From: Myxococcus xanthus
GTDB lineage: Bacteria > Myxococcota > Myxococcia > Myxococcales > Myxococcaceae
Reading direction: 5' to 3'
Length of the DNA stretch: 64,000 bases
Assembly: GCF_006402735.1 (NCBI RefSeq)
Contig: NZ_CP017174.1
Span: 5,521,001-5,585,000 of the forward strand
Shown: positions 1-7,445 of the stretch, one piece after another
How the letters are laid out: the number at the start of each line of letters is the position of its first letter
Position numbering within the stretch: the first letter of the stretch is position 1
Translations under genes and position numbers: made by a program
Notes under the pieces: model-generated
Databases searched by the model: none
What the model was told of the DNA's origin: nothing
The model's input: the letters and a program-made list of their open reading frames with translations, nothing else

Positions 1-1420
1 GCTCGAACAGCTCGTAGAGCCCACCCATGGCCTGCGTGAAGCGGCTCGTGAGGGAGCGCTTCGCTTCGTCGACGGCCCTGGCCAGCGCGTCCGCGAGTTC
101 CTTCGCCTTCTTCCGGGCAACCTGCTCGATGACGGCCGCGACGTTGCCGACGCTTGCGAGGAACTCCTTCGCGTTGAAGTTCCTAATCTGGACGCGGCCC
201 GCTTCGATTTCCGGCCCGGCGGACGGCGTGCGCACCTTGCCCTTCGGCCCGCCGAGCATGTCGTCGAAGACGCCGCCGAACTTCTCACGGAGGAACGCCG
301 CAGCGTCACCGCCAAGCAGCTTCACGCCATCGAAGGCGTAGCCCGCGCCGTAGGAGACGTCCGCCCAAACGGAAGCGAAGCCGTCCTTCAACTTGCCGAG
401 TGCGCCGTCGGCGAAGCCCTTCAGCCCTCCGAGAAGCGCGTCGCCGTTCAGGTCCTTCAACCCCTCAAGCGAGGCCGCGACGCCGTCGAGCTTGAGCGCG
501 CGAGCCAGCGGCGCCGCCATGCGTGCCAGGTTGCGCACCACGAAGGCGAACGTTTCGAGCTGCCCGCGTGCCCACGTCCCAACAATGGCCCCAAGCCCCG
601 TGAAGAGTTCCCGGAAGAAGGCCACCGCGCGGCCAGCAACTTCGGTGACGCCCCACCAAGCAGACACGAACGCATCGCGCATGCCGGTGCTCGCGTCGTT
701 CCACGCCTTGTAAAGCGTGCCCGCGAGCATCACGACGCCTGCAACGGCGAGCGCGACGGCGGCCAGAGGCGCAGCCACCACGAAGATGCGCGCGGCGGCA
801 TTGCGGAAGGCCGCGGCAAAGCCCGCGTCGACCTGCTCAGCCCCCTTCGCCACTTTCTTTAGGTTGCCTTCAACAACGGGCGTCTCCCCACGGACGAAGC
901 CGGAGAAGCGCACGACGGCCTTTCCCGCGCCGTCCAGCGCAGGGACGACAACCGTACCCACAATTTCGGCAGTGCTCTTGACGACGCCAGCGGCAGTCCC
1001 CAGCGCGCCACCCGCGAGCGCTGCCGCAGTCCCCCACACCAGCATGGTTCCGACGGACTGCTTCACCGACGGCTCTAGCCGTTGGAACCAGCCGAGCGCG
1101 TGTTCGAGGACTTCGGAGAGTCTCTCAATGTGCGGAAGAATCGCTTCGCCGATTTCAGCGAAGACGTTGGTGAAGACAAGCTTGATTCTGTTGAGCCGCT
1201 CGGTGACGCCGCTATCGAACTCAGCCACCGCGGCAAGTGCGCTGTACAGGCCCACGCTGAACAGCGCGCCGATTCCGCCAATCTTCTTCCCGAGCTTTTC
1301 GACTTTGTCGGCCGTCTGCGCAACGTCCGCGACAACGCGCCGCATGGACTTGGAGAACTCGCCGACGGCGGCCGTGACGACGACATACAAGTCGCCAACT
1401 TTCAAACCGCCGCCAGCCAT
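1..1420 (-). CDS. Phage tail tape measure protein, C-terminus outside window
   Basis: The frame opens at an ATG at 1420 and stays open to the left edge, so at least 473 residues are present and the C-terminus is missing. The N-terminus (MAGGGLKVGDLYV) leads into long Ala/Val-rich helical stretches with hydrophobic runs around residues 160-260, the composition of tape measure proteins, which set tail length and occupy the tail lumen. It lies directly downstream of the frameshifted tail chaperone pair, the standard position of this gene in siphophages. The ATG is 6 nt after the stop of the frameshift product. No enzymatic domain is visible in the part seen. The call rests on position and composition rather than a specific motif. 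Confidence 0.7.
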   Translation of the reverse strand, partial: MAGGGLKVGDLYVVVTAAVGEFSKSMRRVVADVAQTADKVEKLGKKIGGIGALFSVGLYSALAAVAEFDSGVTERLNRIKLVFTNVFAEIGEAILPHIERLSEVLEHALGWFQRLEPSVKQSVGTMLVWGTAAALAGGALGTAAGVVKSTAEIVGTVVVPALDGAGKAVVRFSGFVRGETPVVEGNLKKVAKGAEQVDAGFAAAFRNAAARIFVVAAPLAAVALAVAGVVMLAGTLYKAWNDASTGMRDAFVSAWWGVTEVAGRAVAFFRELFTGLGAIVGTWARGQLETFAFVVRNLARMAAPLARALKLDGVAASLEGLKDLNGDALLGGLKGFADGALGKLKDGFASVWADVSYGAGYAFDGVKLLGGDAAAFLREKFGGVFDDMLGGPKGKVRTPSAGPEIEAGRVQIRNFNAKEFLASVGNVAAVIEQVARKKAKELADALARAVDEAKRSLTSRFTQAMGGLYELFE

Positions 1421-1426
1421 GACGAA

Positions 1427-1645
1427 TCACCTCTTGCGCAAACGCCGAATGGATTGCTGGCCCGGCTGCGACGCGCCTGGAGCCGGTTGGTTGGAAGAGC
1501 GCCTTTCGAGTTCGTCAGCCTCTCTTCGCGCATAGGCGACGAGCCCGACGACATCCTCGTAAGGCATTTCACGGACTGCGTCGGGCGGCAGTTTCAGGAG
1601 AGAGGCAACCCCGTAGAGCAGGCTCGCTTCGGGGTCGCTGTCTAT
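1427..1645 (-). CDS. Tail chaperone -1 frame extension (gpT-like)
   Basis: This 72-codon frame has no convincing start of its own. It continues in the -1 frame from the slippery heptamer at the end of the upstream gene, beginning I-D-S-D-P-E-A-S and ending R-L-R-K-R-TGA at 1427. Translated through the slip, the full product runs from 1995 to 1427, about 189 residues. In lambda-like siphophages such a fusion (gpG-T) is made at low frequency and, with the unshifted protein, chaperones the tape measure during tail assembly. The tape measure starts 6 nt downstream, as expected. Slippage efficiency cannot be judged from sequence. Confidence 0.75.
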   Translation of the reverse strand: MDSDPEASLLYGVASLLKLPPDAVREMPYEDVVGLVAYARREADELERRSSNQPAPGASQPGQQSIRRLRKR

Positions 1646-1995
1646 TTTCCCCGCATCTTCTCTTCGCTCACGTTGAAGACGTCCGTCAGGTCCGTCGCGA
1701 GGTCTTCAAGCCACGACTCGTCGAGCAGCTCGTCGATGTCGTTGACGGAGAACATCGGGCGGCCCGTCTCCGCGTCGTGAAGCACGCAGACGGCGATGCG
1801 CCCCAGCATCCGCGCTCCGGCCCGGTCTCCCGTCGGCTCGTTCTTCTCCGTCATCTCCCCGGCCTCGCGGGCCTGCTCAATCAGCCGCAGCCGGTCGCCC
1901 ATCGTCGGCTTGATGATGTTCACCTTGACGCCGTCCACCTCCACCGACTTCAGGACGCGACGATTCTTCGCAAGCAGCTTGTGCTTGTTCGACAT
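1642..1995 (-). CDS. Tail assembly chaperone, unshifted form (gpG-like)
   Basis: This 117-residue protein (MSNKHKLLAKNRRV...SEEKMRGK) starts at the ATG at 1995 and has no transmembrane or catalytic motif. Its place between the tail tube genes and the tape measure, its size, and the slippery GGA AAA TAG end identify it as the zero-frame tail assembly chaperone of a long-tailed phage. The equivalent lambda protein coats the tape measure and recruits tube subunits. The overlap with the -1 frame is confined to the last codons, so the short and long products share residues 1-116. Confidence 0.75.
   Translation of the reverse strand: MSNKHKLLAKNRRVLKSVEVDGVKVNIIKPTMGDRLRLIEQAREAGEMTEKNEPTGDRAGARMLGRIAVCVLHDAETGRPMFSVNDIDELLDESWLEDLATDLTDVFNVSEEKMRGK
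1645..1651 (-). promoter_or_regulatory. Slippery heptamer GGGAAAA for -1 frameshifting
   Basis: On the minus strand the end of the chaperone gene reads CGG GGA AAA TAG. The heptamer G GGA AAA fits the X XXY YYZ rule, so paired tRNAs can slip from GGA-AAA to GGG-AAA. The zero-frame stop follows immediately. The -1 frame is open for 72 further codons and ends just before the tape measure start. Confidence 0.75.
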
Positions 1996-2026
1996 GGACT
2001 CTCCTTTGGGTGTGAAACGAGACAGC

Positions 2027-2689
2027 TCAGGGCGAGCCGTAGCCCCAGGCGAAAGCGGCGCCGTCCTGCGACTGGAAGGCGAAGCCGAGGAACTTCACGG
2101 TGTGCTCGTAGAGGGCCCCGGGCGTTAGCTTGTGGGACAGCTCAGGCACCTTGACCCACGCGCGGAAGACTTGAGCCCCGGATGCCTTGCCAACTTCGAT
2201 GAGCAGCGGAGTCCCTTCAGCCAGCGCTTCAACCTCGAGCTCAGTGAGGGCAAGCCCCGTCAACTCCCCCGAGAAGTCCCGGAGCGACACCGAACGCCGC
2301 TTGTAGTCGTCCCCCATGACTTGCAGCTCGACGACGTCGTTCGTCACCGTGAGGGAGATGGAGCGCACCAGGGCGAGCGGATGGACGGGCAACGCGTAGC
2401 CCGAGACGCGCACGAGGGCCGACGGGCCGGGAGCGCTGGCGAGGTGGACGTCGCCGAAGAGCGGGTCGACGTAGGCGTCGACAGGTGTCCAGGCGTCGGC
2501 ATCCCCGTTGGGGGAAACCTCGACGAACACAGGTGCTCCCGGATTGAGTCGGCGAAGCTCCGGGTCCGCGATTCGAAACTCGGTCCCCGTGAAGTCGGGC
2601 GCGGGCATGGACACGGCTTCGGCTTCGAGGAACTCGGCAGGTTCTCCAGCGACAGACAGCGAGCCGACATGCGCAGCGATGGCGGCCAT
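2027..2689 (-). CDS. Second tail tube-like virion protein
   Basis: This 220-residue product overlaps the upstream tube gene by 1 nt (TGATG at 2689). Its second half resembles the 141-residue neighbour in layout: an FSGELTG-like segment, then a Leu-Thr-Pro-Gly turn and a C-terminal strand ending KFLG, which suggests the same beta-sandwich tube fold. The N-terminal half is extra and could be a decoration domain or a second tube domain. It is probably a structural tail protein, tube or tube-capping. I did not recognise a precise family. Confidence 0.55.
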   Translation of the reverse strand: MAAIAAHVGSLSVAGEPAEFLEAEAVSMPAPDFTGTEFRIADPELRRLNPGAPVFVEVSPNGDADAWTPVDAYVDPLFGDVHLASAPGPSALVRVSGYALPVHPLALVRSISLTVTNDVVELQVMGDDYKRRSVSLRDFSGELTGLALTELEVEALAEGTPLLIEVGKASGAQVFRAWVKVPELSHKLTPGALYEHTVKFLGFAFQSQDGAAFAWGYGSP

Positions 2690-3114
2690 CAGACGGCCAC
2701 CGGGGCGCCGTTGCCCAAGAGCTTGCAGGTGAACTCCACGACACCACCCGGAGTCAGCTTCTCGTCGTAGCTGTTGACGACCATCGGGATTCGCTTGCCC
2801 CTGGAGCCGGCCGATGCGCTGGGGTCGAAGATGAACGTCACGTAGACGGTGCTCCCGTCGTCGCGCGCGTCACGCAGCACGGACTGCGGCGCGTCGCCCT
2901 CCATGAAGTGTCCCGACAGGTCCGCGCTGGTGTCCTTCAGCGTCTGGACGCGGGACTTGTAGCCCGAGCCGCCGAGGTAATTCGTCTCGACGAAGTCGCC
3001 CGTCTCGCTGAGCGACGCATCCGTCAGGCCGTCGACGCGGTCAGCGGACTGCGTGGCATTCGTGTCCGAGCGCACGGAAACACTGTCGAGGTGAGCAGCA
3101 ACAGGGGTGGACAT
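2689..3114 (-). CDS. Major tail tube protein
   Basis: This is a 141-residue protein starting MSTPVAAHLDSVSV. The order (neck proteins, this gene, chaperone, tape measure) and the strand-rich composition with a C-terminal LTPGG...EFTCKLLG segment fit a siphophage tail tube protein of the TP901-1/lambda gpV type, which polymerises as rings around the tape measure. It precedes the 220-residue paralogue with a 1-nt stop/start overlap, implying coupled translation. The assignment rests on position and fold-level resemblance. Confidence 0.6.
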   Translation of the reverse strand: MSTPVAAHLDSVSVRSDTNATQSADRVDGLTDASLSETGDFVETNYLGGSGYKSRVQTLKDTSADLSGHFMEGDAPQSVLRDARDDGSTVYVTFIFDPSASAGSRGKRIPMVVNSYDEKLTPGGVVEFTCKLLGNGAPVAV

Positions 3115-3122
3115 GCGAATAC

Positions 3123-3539
3123 CTACCGGCTCGGGAAGAGCCGCGAAAGCGTGGCAAGAATCTGGGCGGCAACCGTCTTGCGGAACTTCGCGCGCCCCCG
3201 ACGGGCGGGCTTGCGCAGGAAGTGGACCGGCGTGGCGAAACGTTGCTCGCCCCAGTGAAACCCTTCGTGGATGGCGCCTGCGGCTTCGTGGGCATACCCA
3301 GCCGTCGCGGTGACGCTCGCCTTCGCGTCGTTCCGCTCCGGGCCGTCGATGAACCCGGACGTGCTGAGCGGCGGCTTGCCGTCCGTGTCCCGAGCGCCCA
3401 CGGGCACCAGGGCGCGGCTCGCCTGGAGCACCGTCGACGCGTGTTCGCGAATCAAAGGCGCCAGGTCGGCGAGTACGGGCCGCTCTACCTTCCGCAGCTT
3501 GTCGAGCAGCCTGAAATCAAGAGCAACTTTGAGTGGCAT
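3123..3539 (-). CDS. HK97 gp10-like neck/tail completion protein
   Basis: This 138-residue basic protein starts at the ATG at 3539 with MPLKVALDFRLLDKL. The pattern of an N-terminal helix, a segment with VPVGARDTDGKPPLSTSG, a YAHEAAGAIHEG loop and a basic C-terminus matches the HK97 gp10 family, which joins head completion to the tail. It lies between the terminator-like gene and the tube genes. Copy 1 of the repeated promoter-like element ends 9 nt upstream of the ATG, so this gene may head its own tail-gene transcript. Confidence 0.65.
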   Translation of the reverse strand: MPLKVALDFRLLDKLRKVERPVLADLAPLIREHASTVLQASRALVPVGARDTDGKPPLSTSGFIDGPERNDAKASVTATAGYAHEAAGAIHEGFHWGEQRFATPVHFLRKPARRGRAKFRKTVAAQILATLSRLFPSR

Positions 3540-3548
3540 TGCTCCCGG

Positions 3549-3577
3549 TAAATGCGTGCGCTTTCTCGCCGTGGCTC
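3549..3577 (-). promoter_or_regulatory. Repeated prophage promoter element, copy 1
   Basis: Minus strand: GAGCCA (3577-3572), 10 nt, then GCGCACGCATTTA (3561-3549). Taken as -35 GAGCCA and -10 CATTTA the spacer is 17 bp. The -35 overlaps the TGA stop of the upstream gene. The ATG of the gp10-like gene is 10 nt past the last base of the -10. Confidence 0.7.
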
Positions 3578-3995
3578 ACGCGCCCATGTCGATGAAGGAG
3601 GCATCCACGGTGAAGGTCCACCAGTGGCGGTCGCTTCCGTCGGTGCCGATGTAGTTGGGGCTGCCTTCGTCCACCTCAATCAGCACGTAGGGCGCGGCGC
3701 TCGCGAGGTGGAGCACGTCGAGAGCCGCGAGCGCGAGCGCCTGTCCCTCCCGGAAGCGCTCACGGGCGGAGCGAACGCGGACCTGCGAGGTAACGGTTCG
3801 GTACGTCTTGCGGCCCCCGCCGATGTAGCTCTGCGGCGGGTCGCCTCCGGTTTGCAGGACGAAGCAAGCAACGTCCGGCACCGAGGCATCGTCGTCTTCG
3901 AGCGTCGGGCCGAGAAACAGGTTGGCCCCGGCGCTCAGCCCGAGGCCCCCAGCGGCGAGAATCGTCGCGAGGTCGGCAGCAGTGTCGCGGGCCAT
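3576..3995 (-). CDS. Tail terminator / minor virion protein
   Basis: This 139-residue protein (MARDTAADLATILAAGG...) has a central VRVRSARERFREGQALALAALDVL helix and a C-terminal GSDRHWWTFTVD strand, the layout of siphophage tail terminator or minor capsid proteins of the gpU/DUF3168 kind. These cap the tail tube and bind the neck. Its start overlaps the upstream head-closure stop by 1 nt (TAATG). Its TGA overlaps the -35 of promoter copy 1. Confidence 0.6.
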   Translation of the reverse strand: MARDTAADLATILAAGGLGLSAGANLFLGPTLEDDDASVPDVACFVLQTGGDPPQSYIGGGRKTYRTVTSQVRVRSARERFREGQALALAALDVLHLASAAPYVLIEVDEGSPNYIGTDGSDRHWWTFTVDASFIDMGA

Positions 3996-4318
3996 TAGAG
4001 CCAGACCTTCCGGTAGCGCAGGACACCCGCCCCGTCGACGTGCTCGTCAACGGCGGCAGGGCGACGGGCGTGGTTGAAGTCGGTGAGGTCGTCGCCCTTG
4101 AACCAAAGCCGGTGGCGCAGGGTGACGGGTGCTTCGGTGTAGACGACGAATGAAGCGACGAACTCGGCGCCGTTGGCGTCGCGAATCAGCTTTCGACTCG
4201 GCTGGATGCGCGCGGGAGCTTCCTGGATGGGACCCAGCAGAGGAGTCCCCCAGGCGTCCCGCCCGATGACTTCGGCGTAGCTCACTCGCTGGCGGAAGAG
4301 AGAAGCGGGCCCGCTCAT
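3995..4318 (-). CDS. Head closure / head-tail joining protein
   Basis: I chose the ATG at 4318 (MSGPASLFRQRVSYAEVIGRDAWG), which overlaps the upstream connector stop, giving 107 residues. A longer in-frame version from 4417 would overlap that gene by 100 nt and reads as low-complexity shadow. Size, position, and the strand-rich middle (ASFVVYTEAPVTLRHRLWF) fit SPP1 gp16-like head closure proteins, which close the capsid exit channel and dock the tail. Confidence 0.6.
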   Translation of the reverse strand: MSGPASLFRQRVSYAEVIGRDAWGTPLLGPIQEAPARIQPSRKLIRDANGAEFVASFVVYTEAPVTLRHRLWFKGDDLTDFNHARRPAAVDEHVDGAGVLRYRKVWL

Positions 4319-4974
4319 CAACTGGCCCTCCACAGGACATGAGGCGCGACAAGCAGCTCGGTGCGGGGGCTCGCAAGCCGCTGGCCTGCGCTTCGCTCCC
4401 GGTAGCTCACGGACCAATCCCCGAGACTCTCGCTGGACACGTCGGAGTCACGCCCCCTCCCCCGGTACAGCGCGCAGGCTTCGAGGATGGCGGCCTCTTC
4501 GACTTCGGCGGGCAGGGTAACGGGCCCCTGGGGGGCATCGAGGGCCACTTGCCCCGGCGTCACGTAGCCGCCCGTGTACGTCACCGCCAGCGCATCGGGG
4601 CGCCCCTGCCGCATCTCGACGGTCAGGGTGACGAGCCCGCCTACACGCGCCGTCACCGGCCAGAGGCCAGCGAGGCGGTAGAGAAGGCCCCCCGCCGCGA
4701 GGTCCCCGGCAAGGGTGTAGGCGGTGGCGTCGAGCAGCTCGCCCCCTTCCATCACCTGGAGGACTTCGACGAGCGGCGGACGGCTCAGCAGCACGTAGGG
4801 GCGGCCGTAGCTGTCCGGGTACTCAGTAACCGTGGCCCGCTCGAAGGCCCGGCCGCACAGCCTCGCGATTGCACTGCTGGCGGCAGCGACGCAGCGCTCG
4901 ACGTGCGAGTCGGAGGGCACGCCCAGGTCGGCGGCCACGGTAGCGGCAAGGCAGAGGTCAGTCGGGCGGGCCAT
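4318..4974 (-). CDS. Head-tail connector (gp6-like adaptor)
   Basis: This 218-residue protein starts MARPTDLCLAATVAADLGV. It has an N-terminal helical bundle (SHVERCVAAASSAIARLCGRAF) and a C-terminal helix EVEEAAILEACALY, typical of gp6/gp15-like adaptors that bind beneath the portal ring. A long beta insert (residues about 55-135) is larger than in the shortest family members. It is followed by the head-closure gene through a stop/start overlap, so this is a morphogenetic cassette. Confidence 0.6.
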   Translation of the reverse strand: MARPTDLCLAATVAADLGVPSDSHVERCVAAASSAIARLCGRAFERATVTEYPDSYGRPYVLLSRPPLVEVLQVMEGGELLDATAYTLAGDLAAGGLLYRLAGLWPVTARVGGLVTLTVEMRQGRPDALAVTYTGGYVTPGQVALDAPQGPVTLPAEVEEAAILEACALYRGRGRDSDVSSESLGDWSVSYRERSAGQRLASPRTELLVAPHVLWRAS

Positions 4975-5064
4975 GGAAGGGGCTCAGGACGGCGTAGGAA
5001 CGACGAAGCCGGGGCCCCCAGGGGAAAGGGAGCCCCGGCCCGGGAAATGAGGCATGGCGCGGCG

Positions 5065-5478
5065 CTAGGTGGCGGGAATCTCGTCCGGCCCGCACAGGAC
5101 AATCAGGCTGGAGGCGCCCAGGGTGGGAGACGTGCCCCCCGTGAGGGCCACCGTCTCGACGACTCGGAGGTAGCGCTGCGCCGTAGGGAGCCGGACGTTG
5201 ACCCGGGCCACCGCGTTTGCCGTCGTCAGCGGCGCGATGGCGGCTTCGGACAGGTCCGTCCATCCGTTCTGGCCATCGGCGCTGTCCTGGAGCTTCGCAG
5301 CCAGCGACAGCGCTGTCGGGGCGCCCGTAGCTGCCCCCGTCGAGGCCGTCAGCACGCACGAGTCGAAGCTGAAGCGGTCGACAGCGGCACTGTTTCGCGT
5401 CCCCGCGCTCACTGCGGCGGGCACAGTCCCGGGGCGAATGCCGACGAGCACGCCCGCGTCGGTGGAATTGGCGTTCAT
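5065..5478 (-). CDS. Capsid decoration / cement-like protein
   Basis: The start at 5478 (MNANSTDAGVLVGIRPGTV) gives 137 residues. An upstream extension in the same frame overlaps the capsid gene and is rejected. The protein is Ala/Thr/Val-rich with regular strands (LSLAAKLQDSADGQNGW, RVNVRLPTAQRYLRVVE), consistent with a jelly-roll capsid cement protein. It lies 11 nt downstream of the major capsid gene, where decoration proteins are commonly encoded. No specific family was recognised with certainty. Confidence 0.5.
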   Translation of the reverse strand: MNANSTDAGVLVGIRPGTVPAAVSAGTRNSAAVDRFSFDSCVLTASTGAATGAPTALSLAAKLQDSADGQNGWTDLSEAAIAPLTTANAVARVNVRLPTAQRYLRVVETVALTGGTSPTLGASSLIVLCGPDEIPAT

Positions 5479-5489
5479 GGTGGGGCCTC

Positions 5490-6578
5490 TCAGGTGTAGG
5501 TGATGGAGCTGAACGCCTTCGGCTGGCGGACCTTGAAGTCGCCCTTCACGATGGCGCGAACCGTCGTCTCGTCGTACTCGGCGCGGACGTCGTGTTCCGA
5601 CAGGATGAGGTCTTCGTCGATGCCGTAGATGAACTGTCGCCAGTCCGCCGAGAAGGTGATGCGCGACACCGGTACGCGGGTCGTCATCACGAAGGGGAAG
5701 CCGCGAATCGTCCCCCGGTCGAGCATCTCCTGGCGGAACACCCAGACGCCGGAATTCTGGAGCTGAAGGAGCGCCGTCGCCCGCGTCGGGTGAAGCACCC
5801 ACGCCGCGTTGCCCATGCGCACATGCGCCGTCAGCGGCAGTTCGACGGCCTTGTCGATGTCGGCCAAGTAGGCCGCTGCCGTCGTCCCAGTGGAAGCGAA
5901 GGTGTGCGCGGCGTCGAGCTGAGCGAAGAGCCCCTTCGGCGCGGCGCCCGTACCGTCCCCGTTGAAGCCCGCGTCGTCCAGGCCATCGGCCACCGTCGCC
6001 CGGATGTCCTCGCCGACGCCCGCGTCACCCACGCCCGGCGTGCGCAGCAAGTCGTTGCTGATGTCGGTCAGCACCATGCCCTTGTGCGCCTTGAGGACAA
6101 TCTTCCCGTACTTCGGCGCGCTCTTCGGCACCGTCTCGCCCTCCCCTACCCACTTGAAGACGGACGTCCCGGTCTGCTTGCCCATGTGCAGCTCGCCCTT
6201 GAATGTCTGGGTGCGCACGCCCAGCTTGAGCATCGCCGCGTCGGGACGAAGGAACTCAATCACTTCGCCGCTCTGCTGGATGGGCACCAGCACACCGGCC
6301 GAGTCGAACTTGCTGAGCTGAACGGCCTTCTGGACGTCGGCGTTGCCGAAGCGCTTCGCGGCGTCGACCAGTTCGGCAGCTCCGGTGCGGCGGCCCGCCG
6401 CGATGACGCTCTTCGCGAAGGCACCGAAGTTCTCCGTGCTCGCGTAGACGCCAGTCCCGCGCGGCGCGTTGCCCGGCTCAGCCCGGCCCGGGGCGCTTCG
6501 AGCGGCGGCGTCCATCAGCTCTCGCGCGACCTCGGGGCCGAGCGCCTTCACCATCTGTGCGATTTGCTCGCGAGTCAT
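5490..6578 (-). CDS. Major capsid protein, HK97 fold
   Basis: This 362-residue protein starts MTREQIAQMVKALGPEVARE. Residues 1-100 are a helical segment likely cleaved or scaffold-like. The rest has HK97-fold hallmarks: an early GVLVPIQQSGEVIEFLRP segment (N-arm into E-loop), LTDISNDLLR spine helix, HVRMGNAAWVLHPTRA P-domain strand/turn, and a C-terminal SEHDVRAEYDETTVRAI. Length and the neighbouring protease fit a phage_capsid family member. Its ATG overlaps the protease stop (6575-6578). Confidence 0.85.
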   Translation of the reverse strand: MTREQIAQMVKALGPEVARELMDAAARSAPGRAEPGNAPRGTGVYASTENFGAFAKSVIAAGRRTGAAELVDAAKRFGNADVQKAVQLSKFDSAGVLVPIQQSGEVIEFLRPDAAMLKLGVRTQTFKGELHMGKQTGTSVFKWVGEGETVPKSAPKYGKIVLKAHKGMVLTDISNDLLRTPGVGDAGVGEDIRATVADGLDDAGFNGDGTGAAPKGLFAQLDAAHTFASTGTTAAAYLADIDKAVELPLTAHVRMGNAAWVLHPTRATALLQLQNSGVWVFRQEMLDRGTIRGFPFVMTTRVPVSRITFSADWRQFIYGIDEDLILSEHDVRAEYDETTVRAIVKGDFKVRQPKAFSSITYT

Positions 6579-7408
6579 TCCTTCACTCCTCGGATGTAGC
6601 CCTTGAATGCCTCGACGAAGCTCTTCGCGGCGTCGGCGGCGTTGAAACCCTTCGTCTCGTCTTCGTCCTCGTCGGGCTCGCTCTTCTGCTCGTCCTCGAC
6701 GTCTTCCTCACTCGTCGACTTCGATTCGTCCTCGACGTCTTCGTCGTCGGGCTCGCTCTTCTGCTCGTCCTCGACGTCTTCGTCGGTCGACTTCGCTTCG
6801 TCTTCGTCGGTCGACTTCGCTTCGGCCCGTGCGTCGAGCAGCTCGACAACGCGCGTCGCAATGCGTTCAACGAGGTCGTCGGGCGCTTCGTCCAGGGACT
6901 TCGAGCGCACGGCCCGCGAGTTTCCCGGAATCGTCACGACGGAGACTTCGAGCAGTTCCTGTGCGTCGCAGTCGTAGCCGCCGCGCTCGTTCTGCCGATA
7001 CTGGCCAGGGAGCATGAGGTAACGGACGGAAACGGCATTCAGGATGCCCTTTGAAACCTTGCGTTCGACCTTCTTCGCGAACTCGTCTTCGTCGTCGAAT
7101 TCGATGTCCACCATCAGGGCGTCGCCCTCGACGTAGACGCGCCCCTTCCCAATGGGCAACTGCGGCTCAGCGCCCGTCATCGCGGCGCTCGCCCCGTCGT
7201 CGTGGTTGTAGAGGACGACGCCATTCGCGTTGTAGCCGTCCACCCGCCAGCCTTTGACGTTCAGCCGGTCCGAGTAGCGGTCGAAGTCGCCGTCACTCGC
7301 TTTGAACTTGAAGACGCGGCGTCCGCCAATGGACTCGACGGCGCTCAACGTCGCCGCGTCCTTTCGAACGGCGCTCAGCCGCAGGGAGCGCGTAATGGGT
7401 CCAGTCAT
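6575..7408 (-). CDS. Prohead protease with acidic scaffold-like tail
   Basis: I chose the ATG at 7408 (MTGPITRSLRLSAV); a longer frame to 7597 overlaps the portal gene. The protease domain is about residues 25-165, with the expected His in VVLYNHDD (about H69) and Ser in GILNAVSVRYL (about S127), matching the U35/HK97 prohead protease family. Residues about 190-250 are repeats of Asp/Glu/Ser/Lys (EDVEDEQKSEPD units), followed by a short basic helix. An acidic, repetitive C-terminal half suggests a fused scaffold. Promoter copy 2 lies just upstream. Confidence 0.8.
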   Translation of the reverse strand: MTGPITRSLRLSAVRKDAATLSAVESIGGRRVFKFKASDGDFDRYSDRLNVKGWRVDGYNANGVVLYNHDDGASAAMTGAEPQLPIGKGRVYVEGDALMVDIEFDDEDEFAKKVERKVSKGILNAVSVRYLMLPGQYRQNERGGYDCDAQELLEVSVVTIPGNSRAVRSKSLDEAPDDLVERIATRVVELLDARAEAKSTDEDEAKSTDEDVEDEQKSEPDDEDVEDESKSTSEEDVEDEQKSEPDEDEDETKGFNAADAAKSFVEAFKGYIRGVKE

Positions 7409-7416
7409 GCACCCGG

Positions 7417-7445
7417 TAAATGCGTGTGACTTCTGCGAATGGCTC
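7417..7445 (-). promoter_or_regulatory. Repeated prophage promoter element, copy 2
   Basis: Minus strand: GAGCCA (7445-7440), 10 nt, CACACGCATTTA ending at 7417, with a 17-bp spacer. The -35 overlaps the TGA stop of the portal gene. The protease ATG (7408) is 9 nt past the -10. Confidence 0.7.
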
